Below are positions 25,255 to 56,241 of a DNA stretch of 64,000 bases, piece by piece. The stretch lies in assembly GCA_935421135.1 (NCBI GenBank), contig OW285193.1, positions 8,054,496-8,118,495 of the forward strand, read 5' to 3'. Each line of letters begins with the position of its first letter. Within the stretch, counting starts at the first letter, position 1. The notes beneath the pieces are model-generated. The model was not told the DNA's origin. It saw nothing but the letters and a program-made list of their open reading frames with translations, and made no database searches. The stretch is from Bugulina stolonifera (Eukaryota; Bryozoa; Gymnolaemata; Cheilostomatida; Bugulidae). A program made the translations under genes and the position numbers.

Positions 25255-28200
25255 ATGTCTGGATTAGAACAACAACCAACGTTGTTTGACGATGTTATGG
25301 AGAGAAATGTTATCTTCCTTATTGATACATCAGGGAGTATGTATTGCAGACTGGCAATAGTTAAACAGCATTTAAAAGAATACCTGCAGAAGATGGCATT
25401 TAGAGGTAATGGCGAGTGAATAGTTAAGTTTTGCAATTTTAAATTATGATTGCATTGAAAAATACTGGTCATCAACTTCTTGTCTAAATTTTTAGCTGTT
25501 TCATCATGTTAATCCTTTTTCCAGGAGGCTGTAAATTCAACATGGTAGAGTTTAGTACACAAGTTACTCAGTGGTCTGATGAGATGGTGCAGTGTCTGCC
25601 TGAAACAGTCACTGTAGCCTGTGATTGGATTGATCAATTGGAAGCGAAAACAGGCACTAACACAGAGTCTGCCCTACTTGCTGCATATAATGATGATGAA
25701 TGTGAGGCTGTCTATCTTATCACCGATGGATTGCCTGATTCTAAACCAAGCGACATTTTAGACAGAGTGGCATACGTCTGCCAAGGTCGGCCTTGTCATT
25801 GTATTTATCTAACTGGTGCCTCCGTTGATAAGGAAGCTACAAACTTTCTACAAGATCTTGCTACCGACACATATGGATCATTTATGATTGCTACAGTCAC
25901 CAATCATGGATCAATAGAAAGAATTACACCGGTGTACAAAGCCTCTCATGGTGCGGGTGCAGTAATACGTACCACTAATAAACAAATATATACAGGTAAC
26001 CAAAAACAATGCAGTGTTACATCTACCCTGGATCATCCACCGCCTGTAACGACTATCATGCAAGGGAAAAGTCCTTATGGAATGATGCATCCTTACGCTA
26101 TGACCGTTGTACCACCAGGGGTTCCTAGTGTTGTACCACCAATTACTGCGGTTAGGAGTCCCCATCCAGGAGTTATCTATCCCCATCCTCTTAGTATAGT
26201 TCCTGGTCCCAGAGTGTTCACTGATGATGAGGGACGCGTCTTGAAAATTCCGTACTTCAGTCATGCGTGGGCTCAATGGTATCAGCCATATCTCTGGGCT
26301 AGATATAGAACTGCAAGGTTAGTCATACTAATTATGCAAAAATTATTTTCATTCCAAACCAATGGGCCATTAACTTGAGTATTCTCAGTCTCATGCATGC
26401 ATGCAAGTAAGAGTAATAAAGTTGAGTAGTTGATCCCTACTGTAGGTCAACTATAATGTATTTGCCATAGCTCTGGTATTCCTATTAATTGCATCATGAT
26501 AGGTTACCAGGATGAATGAAGTAGCCCATGATTCTGATTGAAAGCAGATAGTGATTTAAAATTGGGTTAAATTTATAATATTGTTCAGAGTGAATCAAGT
26601 ACAAAATGGTTTCGAGTGAACTGGAAGTTATCACATCCTAGATTTAACCTGAGAGTTTCCATTGAATCTATTTTCATCGCATAATTAACCACCCCCCTCC
26701 CTTTTTTTGTCTAATTAAACACACTTATTAATAGTACTCATCTGTATCTATAATTAAGTATATTTACCATTTTGTTACAGATCATGGCTGAAGCTATCCA
26801 ATGATTTAGATGGAACCCTTTCTGGTATGCATGTATCTCCAGCTGCTGGTTCCCTGCTCATAGACAGGCCTGTATTGGCTCGTAGGACATCTGATGGTTT
26901 ATATTACAGAGCAAATGTCAAATCGCAGGTAAGAATGTTGCTATTATTGTCTAATACCTTTTCTATGTAACACCTAATACCAAAATGCAATTACGGCTAT
27001 TGTAATGGGCCCCTTTCTATTGCTATTACATACAACATAATATAATGGAGATATGAATTTTTGAGTAGGCATGCAGTCTTTACAATACTTGCTGCTGTCA
27101 TAATATAATTTATGAAATTAATTATTTTATGAATTGGTAACTAAGGGACGCAGAAGTGAATATCATTATGCAATGTATATATAGTATGTTATCAGTGTTT
27201 CTAATGTGTTGCTATACGTATAATATCTACTTTAATCACAAACTGCATGTAAAGTGCATAATCCATTCGATCACTAAGTAAATAGCAACCTAGTGATGGT
27301 AGGGTAAAAATAAACAACTAGTATTGTAATGCCAACATTGCAATCTTTATAATTATGTCAGGTATTACATTCCAATCAATATATTATTATATCAGCCAAC
27401 TCACTGGTTGGGATTAATTGTCATCATAACCAAACAGATGTGGTAGTTGTCATTGGCATTGTTAGCAGTTTAGATCCACTGCATGTATAGTAGATATGTC
27501 AGATGCAACCATATTTTTGTACATACACGCGTAGATGTACTTGTAACACTTCTATTGTATAACTGAAACCATGAGTGTAAGTGGAGTTGTCTTCTTTCAG
27601 GTCTGATAGCCCTAATAATAGAAGCAAAGGATCAACAAATTTGAATTTCACTTCTTTTAACATATTTATTAGCAAACAGGAATGAAATAGGATCATAGAT
27701 ATCTACCAAGTTTGCGGTTGATTGTAATTGATGATGTCATAATGGTGTATTTTATCTTGCAGATAAGTGATGACAGGTTCCTGGTGGAGTTTGCACCGTG
27801 TGCTAAAGGAGAGTTTAGTGAAACGACATACCAGGAGACATTTGTGTTTGATATCGTACAACTTGACGATGGTAAGAGACACTCAATAATGAAAGGAGAT
27901 AAAGTTTTGGCTCCTACTCAGCTTGGAGGAGATCTGTATGCACCAGGTACTGTCATTGACGGGCAGGAACGGAGAGAGAGTGACAATGGTAAGTGTAGAA
28001 TAATATTCACTGGTATTGCAGAAATATTATATGCATATTATATACACATAAGATGGATGCACATTGTATGTAGGCCTAATATGTAGGCCTACATGTTTGT
28101 CTACTTAAAAGAAGTTCAAAGCTTTAAACAAGACAGCTTCTTGTAATTATCAGTGCTCTATATGAGCAAATATTGCAGGTTTAGTATCACAATTTGATAT

Positions 28201-31200
28201 TGATGTTTTTTTATGAAGTAACACAAAGAGTGTTTGGGGCAGAGTTATTTTTATGGAAATTAAAATTTTGCATATTTGTCAGACTCAAAATTTTAACATT
28301 TGTAAAATTGTCCCAATCAATTATCCCAAATCGTTCATTGAAACTGGTAGTTTTTATAATGTTGATAAAAAGAAATTTTATTACTTTACTATTTTAATTC
28401 TTAATTGTTTGTAAATCTTTAACAGATTTTGAAGATAAAAGGTTAGTAGTCATGTTTGCGACTGGTAAAAGTGCTGACATAGAGTTTGGCAAGGCTGTCT
28501 GGATAGACCAGCTGCTGTATGATAGGACAGCATTTGAGCTGAAGCTGCCCAGGAAGACAAGAGAACAGATTGTTGACACAGTGGCACGTTACCCAGAGGA
28601 TAGTTTTCCAGGATATCCAGTATCAGGAGCTGATAAGGATCCTGTTGCTTGGGAACTTCCCAGAAAGTTCCATGCAGTTGGACGCGATGCTACATTCCAA
28701 CCTCACAATGGTAAGAATTGAAATTTTCTCTCGAATTAGGTTAAAAAATCAAGTAATTCAGTTTCACTTAGTTCTACCTCCCGTGTATTATAAACAATTC
28801 CTATATCTCGCTGTTAAAAATTAACAGAATTATTTTACTGTTGATATTGACAGTGGTCCTGCTTCCTACTCTGATGTGTGGTATCTACTAAAAAACATTA
28901 CAAAATAGCTATTCTTTAGCTATGATAACATGTGCTATGTGTACAATATTTTCTGGAACCAAAGTACTATGAATGTAAGACTAAAGGTTTAAGTTTTAAT
29001 ATCTTAAATAATCAGCATGATTTGAGAATGTGGATTTACTATGTTTTCAATCACATAGGACTGGCTATACACAAGGAAGACTATGAAGACTACCGACCAT
29101 ATGTTAAAGATCATTCCCAGAGTTCTTACACAACTAGACAGGAAGTGGAGAGGAGGATTCCTGGTACCAATCTCACTCAATCACAGTTGGAAGACAAAGT
29201 CGGAGCTCAGCTGGATGCACACAAGTATGATTTAGAAGAGCACGATCACCGAATCCGTCAGCAAATGTGAGTCATTACGACGGATATGATGTAATCGTCA
29301 CAGAAGTGGTTTACTCAGTCAATTTACAAAGTTATTATTACCGTATGAATGTGGAATATTTTTGCATGTACTAGTACATGTACATGCATATAATAAGTGA
29401 TTAACAACATTTATAGCACTTTGGCTCAAATTAGATTTTGGCTGAACAATACATCACTATATAAAAAAAATGGCCAAACCCCCTAACACATTTATGAATT
29501 ACTATTAAACACTATAACTTTTTGATTAGGCACTTAGAAGAGAGAAAGCGACAGCTGAGAAATCGACAACAAGATGGAAGTGACAGTAAAGAGGAAATAG
29601 ATAGAGATATATCAATTCTTGAAGCTGAACTAAAATATAAAATGAAGCTTCGAGAAAAAGCAATCGATAGAAAAAGGCAAGAAATTGACGACGAAATAGA
29701 AATTAAAATTCGTGAGCGTGATCAACTGGTGGAGGACAGGAGGTTAATATTTGGTTACCCACAAGAGACAAGGCTGTCAAGGGAAAGAGAGAGAGCTAGA
29801 GAAAGAGGGCGTGTGTCTCACTCTCCTGATTATGGGCGTTACAGTGATAGGTCCCGGTCAAGAGAAAGAGGCCCCCGCTATAGGTCAAGATCTAGGTCTC
29901 TATCAACAGAACGTGCACCATCATTTGGTCACGTATCACCCCGATCTCCCAGAGGCAGGCGTCATTCATGGACATCTGAACGTTCTGTCAACTTTGATGA
30001 GAGTCTAAACAGCCACCATCGATATTACTACCACGATGATTACCCGTCGTCTACATTCGACAGTGGATATGATGACGACAGCTTTACCAAAGACTCGTCC
30101 ACGAATACCCCTATTATTCGAAATGGTAGAAAACTGTCACTTAAAAAGACTAAGGATGAAAGGCCACCATGGAAGTATTGGAAGGCAGATTCAGTTCCGG
30201 ATATGATAGATCCTCCGTATCACGAACCATACAGCCAATCAGCTGTAGCGGAGCCATTGGAGCTTCGAGACACTACTGTCAAATCAGGAGGTAATTCCTG
30301 CAATAGTTAACCATGTCTCAGGACAGAGTACGTTTCAGTGCTTCTGCACATAGTTTGTAATTATGCATGTCACAATTTCTAAATTCACTAAAACAATATG
30401 AAAACTTTTTCTATAGCCTGTTGCTATCTCTCAAATCAAGTCCCTTTACGTATTCCCTAAAATTAAAATAATGTGAACACACTTTGCATGATGATTGTGT
30501 ATGCCACCATGTCTTAAAGGTCAGCTGATATTTTTATGTCATGTTTATAAATTTGGTTGTTTCAGTTCTGGAATGGGGAGACGCCCATTTTAACAAAGTC
30601 GTACCTAATGGCAGAACAAATTATTGCCAGAGATTTGTAAAAACGGCTCCTGCGGCGATGAAGTCAGTTACATTCCAGGATAACCCGTATGTTCATGTAG
30701 CATCTGGTTCCAACCTAGTCACTCATGCTTCACGGGAAGAAAAGAAACTTCAGCTAAGGCAGAGCACATCACAGAGTAGACTGAAATCTCCCGAGCCGTC
30801 CCTCTACTACAGATATGGGGATGGGGTAGGAGACACCATGCAGGTAGCTACACATACATGAATGCATCCATCCATCTATGTTACCGATGTGCCTAATGAA
30901 ATAACTAAGTGCTTGTTGCTTACTGATAGCTATAATAATATCGTTATAACAAAAGTTATTCAGCAAATGTTCAGACATGATTCCAATATTGGTTATGAGT
31001 TGTTAGATAACAGTAGTTAGATAAATGGCTTTTACCACATTTTTGTTGCTTTATTTACTTTCTTTTGTAAATATTTTCTAGGACTTCCATAGAGAGCGGG
31101 TTGCGGCTCAAATGGCCCGACAAAGACCACAGCCTTCCTCCAGTTATACTCGCCAGGTAAGGCAACATTATTGATTACAAAATATTTTTTAAAGGGCAGT

Positions 31201-32576
31201 GTACTTTATTTTTCTGTCCAAGTTCTACAGTGTACTATGTCTTTGATTTGAACAGTTTTGAATGTAGAGCCCAGGCTAGGTTTTGCCATTATTTAGAATT
31301 TTGCAATCCTACTAATTCATCTGTTTATAAACCATTCAATAAGAGATCCAGATTCATTTTACTATATTGTTTCATGTGCAGACAACTCTTAGGTACGGCC
31401 AGTAATATTAATACTGCTCAGCAATATGGTAGGTATAATCGAAACCTGAATCAAAGCTTTACATACAACATATACAGGTTGTGACTTTCTTATACACACC
31501 ACATCAGTCTTCTGCTCGTTTTGCACATCTGCTGAACTGATTTTGACCAGGAATTTAATTGAATTACACAGCTTGGTGTCTTTATTTATTTATTATTTGG
31601 TGCATTAAGTGTGCTCTTTTATTGATTATGCAAATTCGTATTTTATCACTGTTTGCTTGCAATGGTGTACAAGCTTCAGGAAGGAAAAGATCATGCACGT
31701 CATATGATCATGTTTTTTCAGGTAGAGGCAACAACTTCAGCAAACAACAACACTAATCTCCCACGTAAACAGTCTAGCTCCTACCAACGTGAAGTCAATG
31801 CTACCTCCTACAAACGAGAGGTAGAGAGTAGGAACCAATCTACAGCTCACATGAACAGAGACCAGCAAAGGATCAGAGCAATGTCGGCGAGAAGAGAGGA
31901 GAGAGATATGTTGCAGGCAGCTAAGCTCCAGCAACAGCAGAATCAGGCAGCTAGAAGTGTGGTAAGACTACAGTTTATAAAATTGAATAATAATGATGAT
32001 GAAATATAATGAAAGCAAAGAATGACATGATTATACTTTTAAATTGAATAACATGGAAATATCTTGTTTGTTTTATTCTCAGCACAATTCAATGCATTCC
32101 TTGTAGCAACGATTTTACCCAAGAATTTACACTCACTAAAGTGTCACCAACTTGGAATTGTCTTATCTTTAATTTGGGGTAAAGATCATACAGAAGTAGT
32201 TTGATTTTCATGTAGTCGTTGGCTGTATTGCAGTCAACTCCAAATTATTATTAGCTAAGTATTTAACAATAATTATCTAAAACCTCAAACAACTTAAAAA
32301 GTGTTTGCTCCAAACAGAATGCACGACTTTAAATTGCTCAACGCCAGTGACACACAGCTACCATTGAGTGGACAATGTTGGAAAACTCATTGCTTATAGT
32401 AATATCTCGTCTATTTGCAGTAATTGCAAATCTCTCTGCTTGCGCTAACCTATTTATTGTTTCACTGCAATTAGGGAATGAAAAGAGATCGTGCAAACCA
32501 AAGAGATGCGAATATAACAGCTGCCCTAAGATCTGAAATAGCACGAGAAAGACCAGTGACTGCCACTACTGCATAA
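25255..32576 (+). CDS. VWA and DUF4537 (Tudor-like) domain protein, VWA3-like
   Basis: Eleven phase-consistent exons: 25255-25405, 25525-26317, 26781-26928, 27763-27988, 28426-28710, 29059-29266, 29530-30290, 30566-30843, 31082-31156, 31722-31961 and 32475-32576. The product is about 1088 residues. An N-terminal von Willebrand A domain has a full MIDAS: DTSGSM at 24-29, a Thr in GTNTESAL, and ITDGLPD. Residues about 340-460 form a DUF4537 tandem Tudor-like fold (PVLARRTSDGLYYRANVKSQ, then GDKVLAP, YAPGTVIDG and VMFATGKSADIEF). A charged coiled coil follows (HLEERKRQLRNRQQDGSDSK onwards), then an Arg/Ser-rich stretch (RSRSRERGPRYRSRSRS) and a long basic, Gln/Arg-rich tail. Human VWA3A/VWA3B and C11orf16 share the VWA or DUF4537 parts and are linked to ciliated tissue. 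That role here is inference. Confidence 0.85.
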
Positions 32577-35211
32577 CATCACTCGTCCGCATACTGTGAT
32601 TTACTCTGCTTGTTCTGTATGAAGCGTTGTCTGTCCTTGGACTCATAATGCTGGGAGCTAACTTATATAAGGCTATAATAGGTTGACAGATGAGTTGCCT
32701 TCGAACTATGCTGTAAGAAGTTGTCTCATCTATTTTTTAAATTATATACATGTTACCAGGACTGTATTACATGTATTACTATGTGTTTAGTGTTTACCAT
32801 ATTTATGGTATATCACAACTTCCTCTAGATTCTGTTTACTAATGATTGTTATATTATTTTAATAGATGGTCATATATTCATTCCAGCATACTTCTAGTAA
32901 CCAAATTTATATGTCTATCTGTTCTGGAATTCTAAAATTCTTTTTCTATTTCACCCTTTTTCATAGCTTTTGAAAGATGCCCCTTTTTATCTTTGCTAAA
33001 TGTACAATCCTTCCTTAGAATCTATATAGGTTAAGAAAGTAATATTATTTCTTCTCTTTACTTTGACCAAAGTCTGCACTGACCTTTTGTTTTAATCATG
33101 AACTATAGTATATAATATTATATATATTCAATATTAATAATGTATATTTTACATAAAGAAAACACAAAAACAATAATGCCTCTTCTGCTGGTTTTATCTA
33201 CTGAATAATGTGTACAAACTGTTGCATCTAATTATAGTAATTAGTATGAGTTACCAAACTTACACTGTATATTATGTTTTGTAATTATATTTGTATAATC
33301 AGCTGTCATCAAACTGCTTGATTGGAACACTGTATAATTAAACAGAAAAAACAGGCTATTTTATAATCCACATTACATGCATATAAAAATACTTGTGGTG
33401 GAACTTGGGTAATGCGTTTTTACATACCACAGTTAAAATATTTTCTTCTTTGCTCTGCTGGGATGTAAACGACAAAACATTTAAATATTCAAAGTTATTA
33501 TTATCTAAAAATCTCAAAAGTAGCTATTGAGAAGATATATTATAATGATAACAAAACATTGCTCTAGCTATGTTTTATAATATAATATTATGTACGAGTA
33601 AATGTACATTAGCAAAAATATGCATATGATAGATAGTCTTCCTGAGTTGTCCTCTCTTGTATGAGCAGAGAAATATAATTGGAGACTATTTATACTAAAT
33701 TTAGTTCTCTTTCGGCGCTAACATTGTTTTACCCATAGAGGTAACTCTATGGTTTTACCACAAGCATGTTATGTGTATTTTGGAGAAATGCTGGAAAATA
33801 GGCTACCCACTACTTCTATTCACTCATGGGGATTTTAGAAGTTTGAAGAAGTTGTCTTCCCAATGTAGTATACACTCAAATAGATGAGAAGTTTTCTTCC
33901 TAATTGCAATTCCTTGATGCTTGAAATGAAAAAGACAAGTGAATATATGTGGCTAGGTATCATGTTATCAAAAGTGTAGAAGGAATTTATAAACTCTTAT
34001 TGAATAAAAACTTTCCATGTGCTTCAGCCTTCAGATCAGTCAGATGACATAGACTCATGGGCACTAATAAGTAATAAGTTATTGATCATAATTAGAAGTT
34101 GTCCTCTCCCAATTTATCTTCTTTGAGAAATTGGGAGAAATTTGAGTACTGCCCATTGTTTGAGATCAATTTGTAGCAGATGACACCATCTGCTGCTGTA
34201 CTGGCAGACCTTTTTGAATAGCTCTAGCTACTTATTCAGCTTTTTGATTGGCTTTGGTCAATTTTGGAAATTCCCCCTGGAAGTCCTATTTACCTGATAA
34301 ATTCACAGTGCGTAATGGACTATATCGTTTTCCATTCGCGAAGCGCACCCAAACACTCGATTTTGTGAAAGAATTGTTACATGACACAGTTTGACACATG
34401 TGTTTGCGCTGGTTTGACTCGGTCAAATAAAAATCTCCACCTTGCTCGCCGCTTGCAACATTCGCACTAGCGTTTATTTTGCGCGGCGAGCGGCTGGCAC
34501 CTAGGGGCGGTGGCCGCCTGAAAACAGGCATTCCGTTGCACTAAATACGTTACAAGTAGGTTGTCTCATAGAGTTATCTCCCCTAGAGCAGGAACTCCGG
34601 TAAATTTTGTGATGCCAATTTTCATCCCTAGCGGCCATGATGTGTTGGGGTAGTTACCGTTTGTTTACATTAGTTACCTATGCGCTGCTATGATTAGTTA
34701 GTCATTTAGTTAGTAGTCAAAATTTGTTCTTTGCTACCAATAATCTGAAATTTTCTGTTGCACACATATTTTCCAATTATTTCAGACCAACATAATTATT
34801 GTATTTATTATATTTTGTAACTTTGATAGTAACTGCATGGTAATTGCAAATATTGTATATTAGTATATAAGTACATAACAAAATTATTATTACCCAGCTC
34901 CTAGTTCTAGTTATTTTGGCTTTCAGTAGGCAAGATTACTTTACTTTTACCTTAAATTACAATACAGCTAAAGCTACTGTAGTTGTTAATTGTCCTACGT
35001 CCTATGGTTTACCCTGGTATAACATGATTGATAGAGTATAAGTATTAATAGGTGTATTTCTATATGTAGAACAGATTTGCAGAAGTTGCATATTACAAAT
35101 AAAAACATTTATGTAGACAAACAAAACCAATTCATAACATGGAGTATAAATGCCACTCTTTTGACCAAATCTATTTTAAATATTTACTGAATAAAAATAG
35201 CATAAGAACTC
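32577..35211. other. VWA gene 3' UTR and convergent intergenic DNA
   Basis: Very AT-rich apart from a GC-rich patch at 34420-34530, where GCTCGCCGC (about 34444) and GCGGCGAGC (about 34482) form a short inverted repeat. It also holds palindromes such as CCATAGAG/CTCTATGG at about 33735-33755, TCTCCCAATTT/AAATTGGGAGA at about 34108-34141, and one arm of the inverted dispersed repeat. No gene was recognised. Confidence 0.45.
34567..34682 (-). repeat. Inverted dispersed repeat, left copy
   Basis: Read on the minus strand it begins GGTAACTAATGTAAACAAAC, then has CATCATGGCCGCT, TGGCATCA and GAGTTCCTGCTCTA. The same order occurs on the plus strand at 37482-37615. The two copies face each other 2.8 kb apart. 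A short frame starting at the shared ATG reads MAAR-D-ENWH here and MAAR-G-ENWH in the other copy. Confidence 0.65.
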
Positions 35212-35856
35212 TTATTCAATATTCAGAAGCTCCTTGCCATTCTTAGGAATAAGGTCAGCCAGCTCTTCAAAATTCACAGCATCAGCACAGATCAATATTC
35301 TGTCTAGTAGACCTATATTAGGAAATTGATACCAGATAAATAAATGCTTCACGCTTACCACAGATAAATAGTTTACGGACATATAAGAGGTATTAGATCC
35401 AAATAATAAAGCAGTAACGAAATATGTTCAATGCCTACTGTCCTACCATAATAGTACAGCTATTAGTAGTTACATAATTCTTGCCAAATTGGCATCACAT
35501 TATATCAGAGTAAAATAAAGTACGATTTCGATAAGACATATATGTTGATATAGTTGATCACTCTGGATGTTACCTATGAATTAAATTCATAACACCTCTA
35601 TAATAGACGACAGAAATCTACCAAGTACCTTCTCACACATATATATAAAACAACAAGCCTTAATTAAATCAAGCATCTCATTTTAATCGTGAAACCCATT
35701 TCTAATTGGGAAGCAGTTGCTACAGTTTGTGTGTGCACGAGTCCCAGGAAAAGAGTTCATAAACATAACCTACTTGATGGGTATGATGGATGAGCACCAC
35801 ACATAGAGTTGTGGCGATGTGCATCGTGGTATCCAGATTTCACTTTAATCTCCAAC
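35212..35856 (-). CDS. Unrecognised gene, last two exons
   Basis: Exons 35774-35856 and 35212-35312 on the minus strand, with donor AA|GTAGGT, acceptor ATATAG and agreeing phase, ending in a TAA at 35212-35214. The visible protein is about 60 residues: LEIKVKSGYHDAHRHNSMCG, then AHPSYPSS, then LLDRILICADAVNFEELADL and IPKNGKELLNIE. The second exon looks like an amphipathic helical C terminus; the first is rich in His with one Cys. I do not recognise the family. The first shown exon needs an upstream exon ending in phase 2, which I did not find in 35857-38833. Convergent with the VWA gene. Non-random amino-acid pattern and clean splice sites support it, but it remains tentative. Confidence 0.45.
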
Positions 35857-37481
35857 CTATAAATAACAAATCAATGTTACAACTCAACCTGCACCTATTC
35901 TATTGTAGGTAGAAAGGCTAGGAAAGTTTTGGTTAAACAAACTGTTACCAAGAAATTAAATAAATGACGTAGGCCTATAAACTTGCATAAGACTATTCAA
36001 CGCTCTACATTATAATGTTTAATGACTAATTAACAGCCCTAATAAATTTAGATTTTTCCTTCCACATCATCTTTCCTTTCAGTTATAGTTTAGCTTGAAA
36101 CCATTCTAAGATTATGCTAAGCTGGTGTAGATCTTTGATTATAATGTATTTAGGCTACTAACTGTGCTAGGCAATTAGATACTACAAAGCCTCGGAATCA
36201 AACTCTAGACAGGAATGGACAAAGGAAAGTTCACATCTGTGAAACAAAGTCATTGATAGTAATGATGATAGGCCTACAACACAATTACAATAATTATAAT
36301 CATAATAGGTCTATTATATTTATAGCCTATTATATTAATTATAATTATTATTACAAAAAAATTAATTTACAATCACAAATATTAATATTATAAAATAATT
36401 ATATAAATATAATCAATTCAATGATAAACATGTTCATGTTGATAGATAGTCTATGGAAATCACCTGAATTAATAAAATAATAGTTAGTAGGTATAGTGTA
36501 GTCACTGACTCACTGATTTAATGAGTGAGTGATTGTGATCTGTGACTATTGTAATAAATTGCTAGTGAGTCGCGATCACAACTTCACCTGATAGTATTAC
36601 TGTATTTACAACGTAGCAGTAGCCTATTACCATTACTATAATTAATAACTACAGGTACAGCAGTGACAGTGAGCAAAGTTAATTTAACTCAGCCTCAATC
36701 AATCAATAACAGTACCGAGAGATTCCACTATTACTGGATAAATGAATGTGCTTATTAATTTTAAACAATATTATACTTGCTATAACTTATTATATTATTT
36801 AATTTTACTATTGAGTAATTTTTTTAATTTTACAACAATAATATAATAATAATTCTACAATAAGAATAAATAACAATTGAATTTATTTCATTCATTGTCT
36901 TTCCAGTTCTAACTCACAACAACCGTATTGTATTCCTACTAACCACACTGTTAGTCCAAAGAAACCCAAAGTACACTCTTGCAATCACACCAATGTTAAC
37001 TATATGAGATTGTCAGATTGCATAATTATTGTTCCAGGAATGCCACTAGTCTAGTGACTGACTGACTAGTACAACTAGCTCCACGCTCAGTTTTTGAAAT
37101 GAACAGAGAATTGTTCACGTGCTATCGAAAGTCCTTTATGGGTAGATAGTTCCGTACAATAAGCCTATCATGTTAGCGATTAGAAATTTCAATACCCAAT
37201 AATATGCGGTTTTGTTTTGGTTGACCAATCAACGCATTCACAGACTTTCTACCGATATACGCTGCAGTGCTAGTCGGTTACTAGTATTATTTGGTTGAGT
37301 AAACATCCATTCTTATTTTTCTTTAAAGTCCTATTTTACAAAGAGATTTTTTAAAATCACTATTATTGTGAAAAAGCAGAGATATTATTAAACAGTTTAG
37401 ATATAAATTCAAAACATTTTACACAAATAGTATCTGTAAATAACAGCGTTGAAAAACTTTATGTTTTATATATAATTGTAA

Positions 37482-37615
37482 TGGTAACTAATGTAAACAA
37501 ACGGACGAAATCCCCATCGCATCATGGCCGCTCGTGGGGAAAACTGGCATCAAGTGACCAATCGGCGTTTAATAGCGGAAAATTTTTGAGTTCCTGCTCT
37601 ATGGGGTGTTACCTC
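37482..37615 (+). repeat. Inverted dispersed repeat, right copy
   Basis: Plus-strand copy of the element at 34567-34682, sharing GTAACTAATGTAAACAAACG, CATCATGGCCGCT, TGGCATCA and GAGTTCCTGCTCTA, followed by GGTGTTACCTCTATGG. The two copies are either the ends of one non-autonomous element or two separate insertions. Confidence 0.65.
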
Positions 37616-38210
37616 TATGGGTTGTCTACTCTTACCTCAACCAAACGCACTTGGCCAATGATAATAATATTATTATTGCTTTGGCCATAGAATATTATTA
37701 TTATCTTATCTCCCCTAGAATGCTTCCTTCACGTGAGGAGGTAATTCCATAGCGTTTAGTACCTAGAGATATCTATTAGTAAACCAAACACTATGGGTAA
37801 TTATATGTAATTCTATTATTTTTGGTCATGACTGGGTATCCGTTTTGTTTGTAAGCAGCCAAGACCAATTCTTGAATTCTGTTGGTTAAAAATTCAAGAA
37901 TTTGAAGATAATGGTAATAACTTCAGCCAAGGAGTTGCTTCAGCTAATAATAATATAAAAGGTATACATAACTAGAATTATCAAGTAAATTTGTAGTTAT
38001 TGTAATATTTTGGTGATCCGAATAATTTCATGAGATGCTTAGCCGTACCATTTTTGCATCTTGTTTTTTACTTATGTAAAACAGCCTCTGGTGGGTCCTT
38101 AACCAAAGTACATTTTTTTTTATATAAAAGCCGAGACAACTTACTACAATGTAATTGTAGTTCTATGTAGTTCAGTTGTTCTATATGCTTACATGTATAT
38201 AAAATTCTGC

Positions 38211-38290
38211 GTGGTACCTTCTAGCTGGTAGCGCCTTCTAGCTGGCAGCGCCTTCTAGCTAGTAGCACCTTCGAGCTAGTGGCTGGCGTC
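38211..38290 (+). repeat. Short tandem repeat, unit about 19 bp
   Basis: Four imperfect copies of a unit like CCTTCTAGCTGGTAGCG, drifting to CCTTCGAGCTAGTGGCTGG. It lies 3' of the receptor gene and is non-coding. Confidence 0.75.
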
Positions 38291-38833
38291 TTAGCCTAGG
38301 TTCCTATGGAAACTGACAGCCGGAGTATCTAGGGTAGGGTTGTACCTATTAACTTACAAAGTGCAATATAGGAGGGCTGATAGACCATACCCAATTCTTG
38401 GCACCAGATTGATTCCACCAGCTGAACTGTTATGGCCATGTGCCAAACATCAGCAGAAGCTGAATTATATGGAAATTGTAGGCCTATGCTTTCATAAACA
38501 ATGTTGAATATTAGTATTCTGTATGTACATGTAGCTCCAAAAATTTTAATTTAAATTAAAAAATAATATGACAATATACAAGATAAAAATTTCTATCCAA
38601 ATAGGTAGCCTATTCAATGACATGATACAGATTGTTAGAGCTATATAGAAATAGATACATTGGATGGGTACATTAAATATTATTTGGAAAAAATGTACAA
38701 TTTATGAAAAAGAGATTTTACGATCATGCATAACACAGTGAACAAGGAATGAAATAGCAGTAATATCATTTTCAATAACTGTACTGGTTGCTAGTACCTA
38801 GGCCTATTTTGACAATATAAATACATAATATAG

Positions 38834-56241
<17,408 letters not shown>

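Larger units (their letters stand above)
35857..38833. other. Intergenic or intronic stretch, repeats only
   Basis: AT-rich DNA between the unrecognised minus-strand exons and the receptor gene. It contains the right copy of the inverted dispersed repeat, a palindromic TTGGCCAA / ATAATAATATTATTAT segment at about 37650-37690, and a short tandem repeat at 38211-38290. Upstream exons or the promoter of the gene at 35212-35856 are expected here; none was convincing. Confidence 0.4.

Noticed and set aside
34286..34531. 81-residue frame in a GC-rich patch
   Set aside because: Composition follows the local GC-rich palindrome; no homology pattern, no exons attached.
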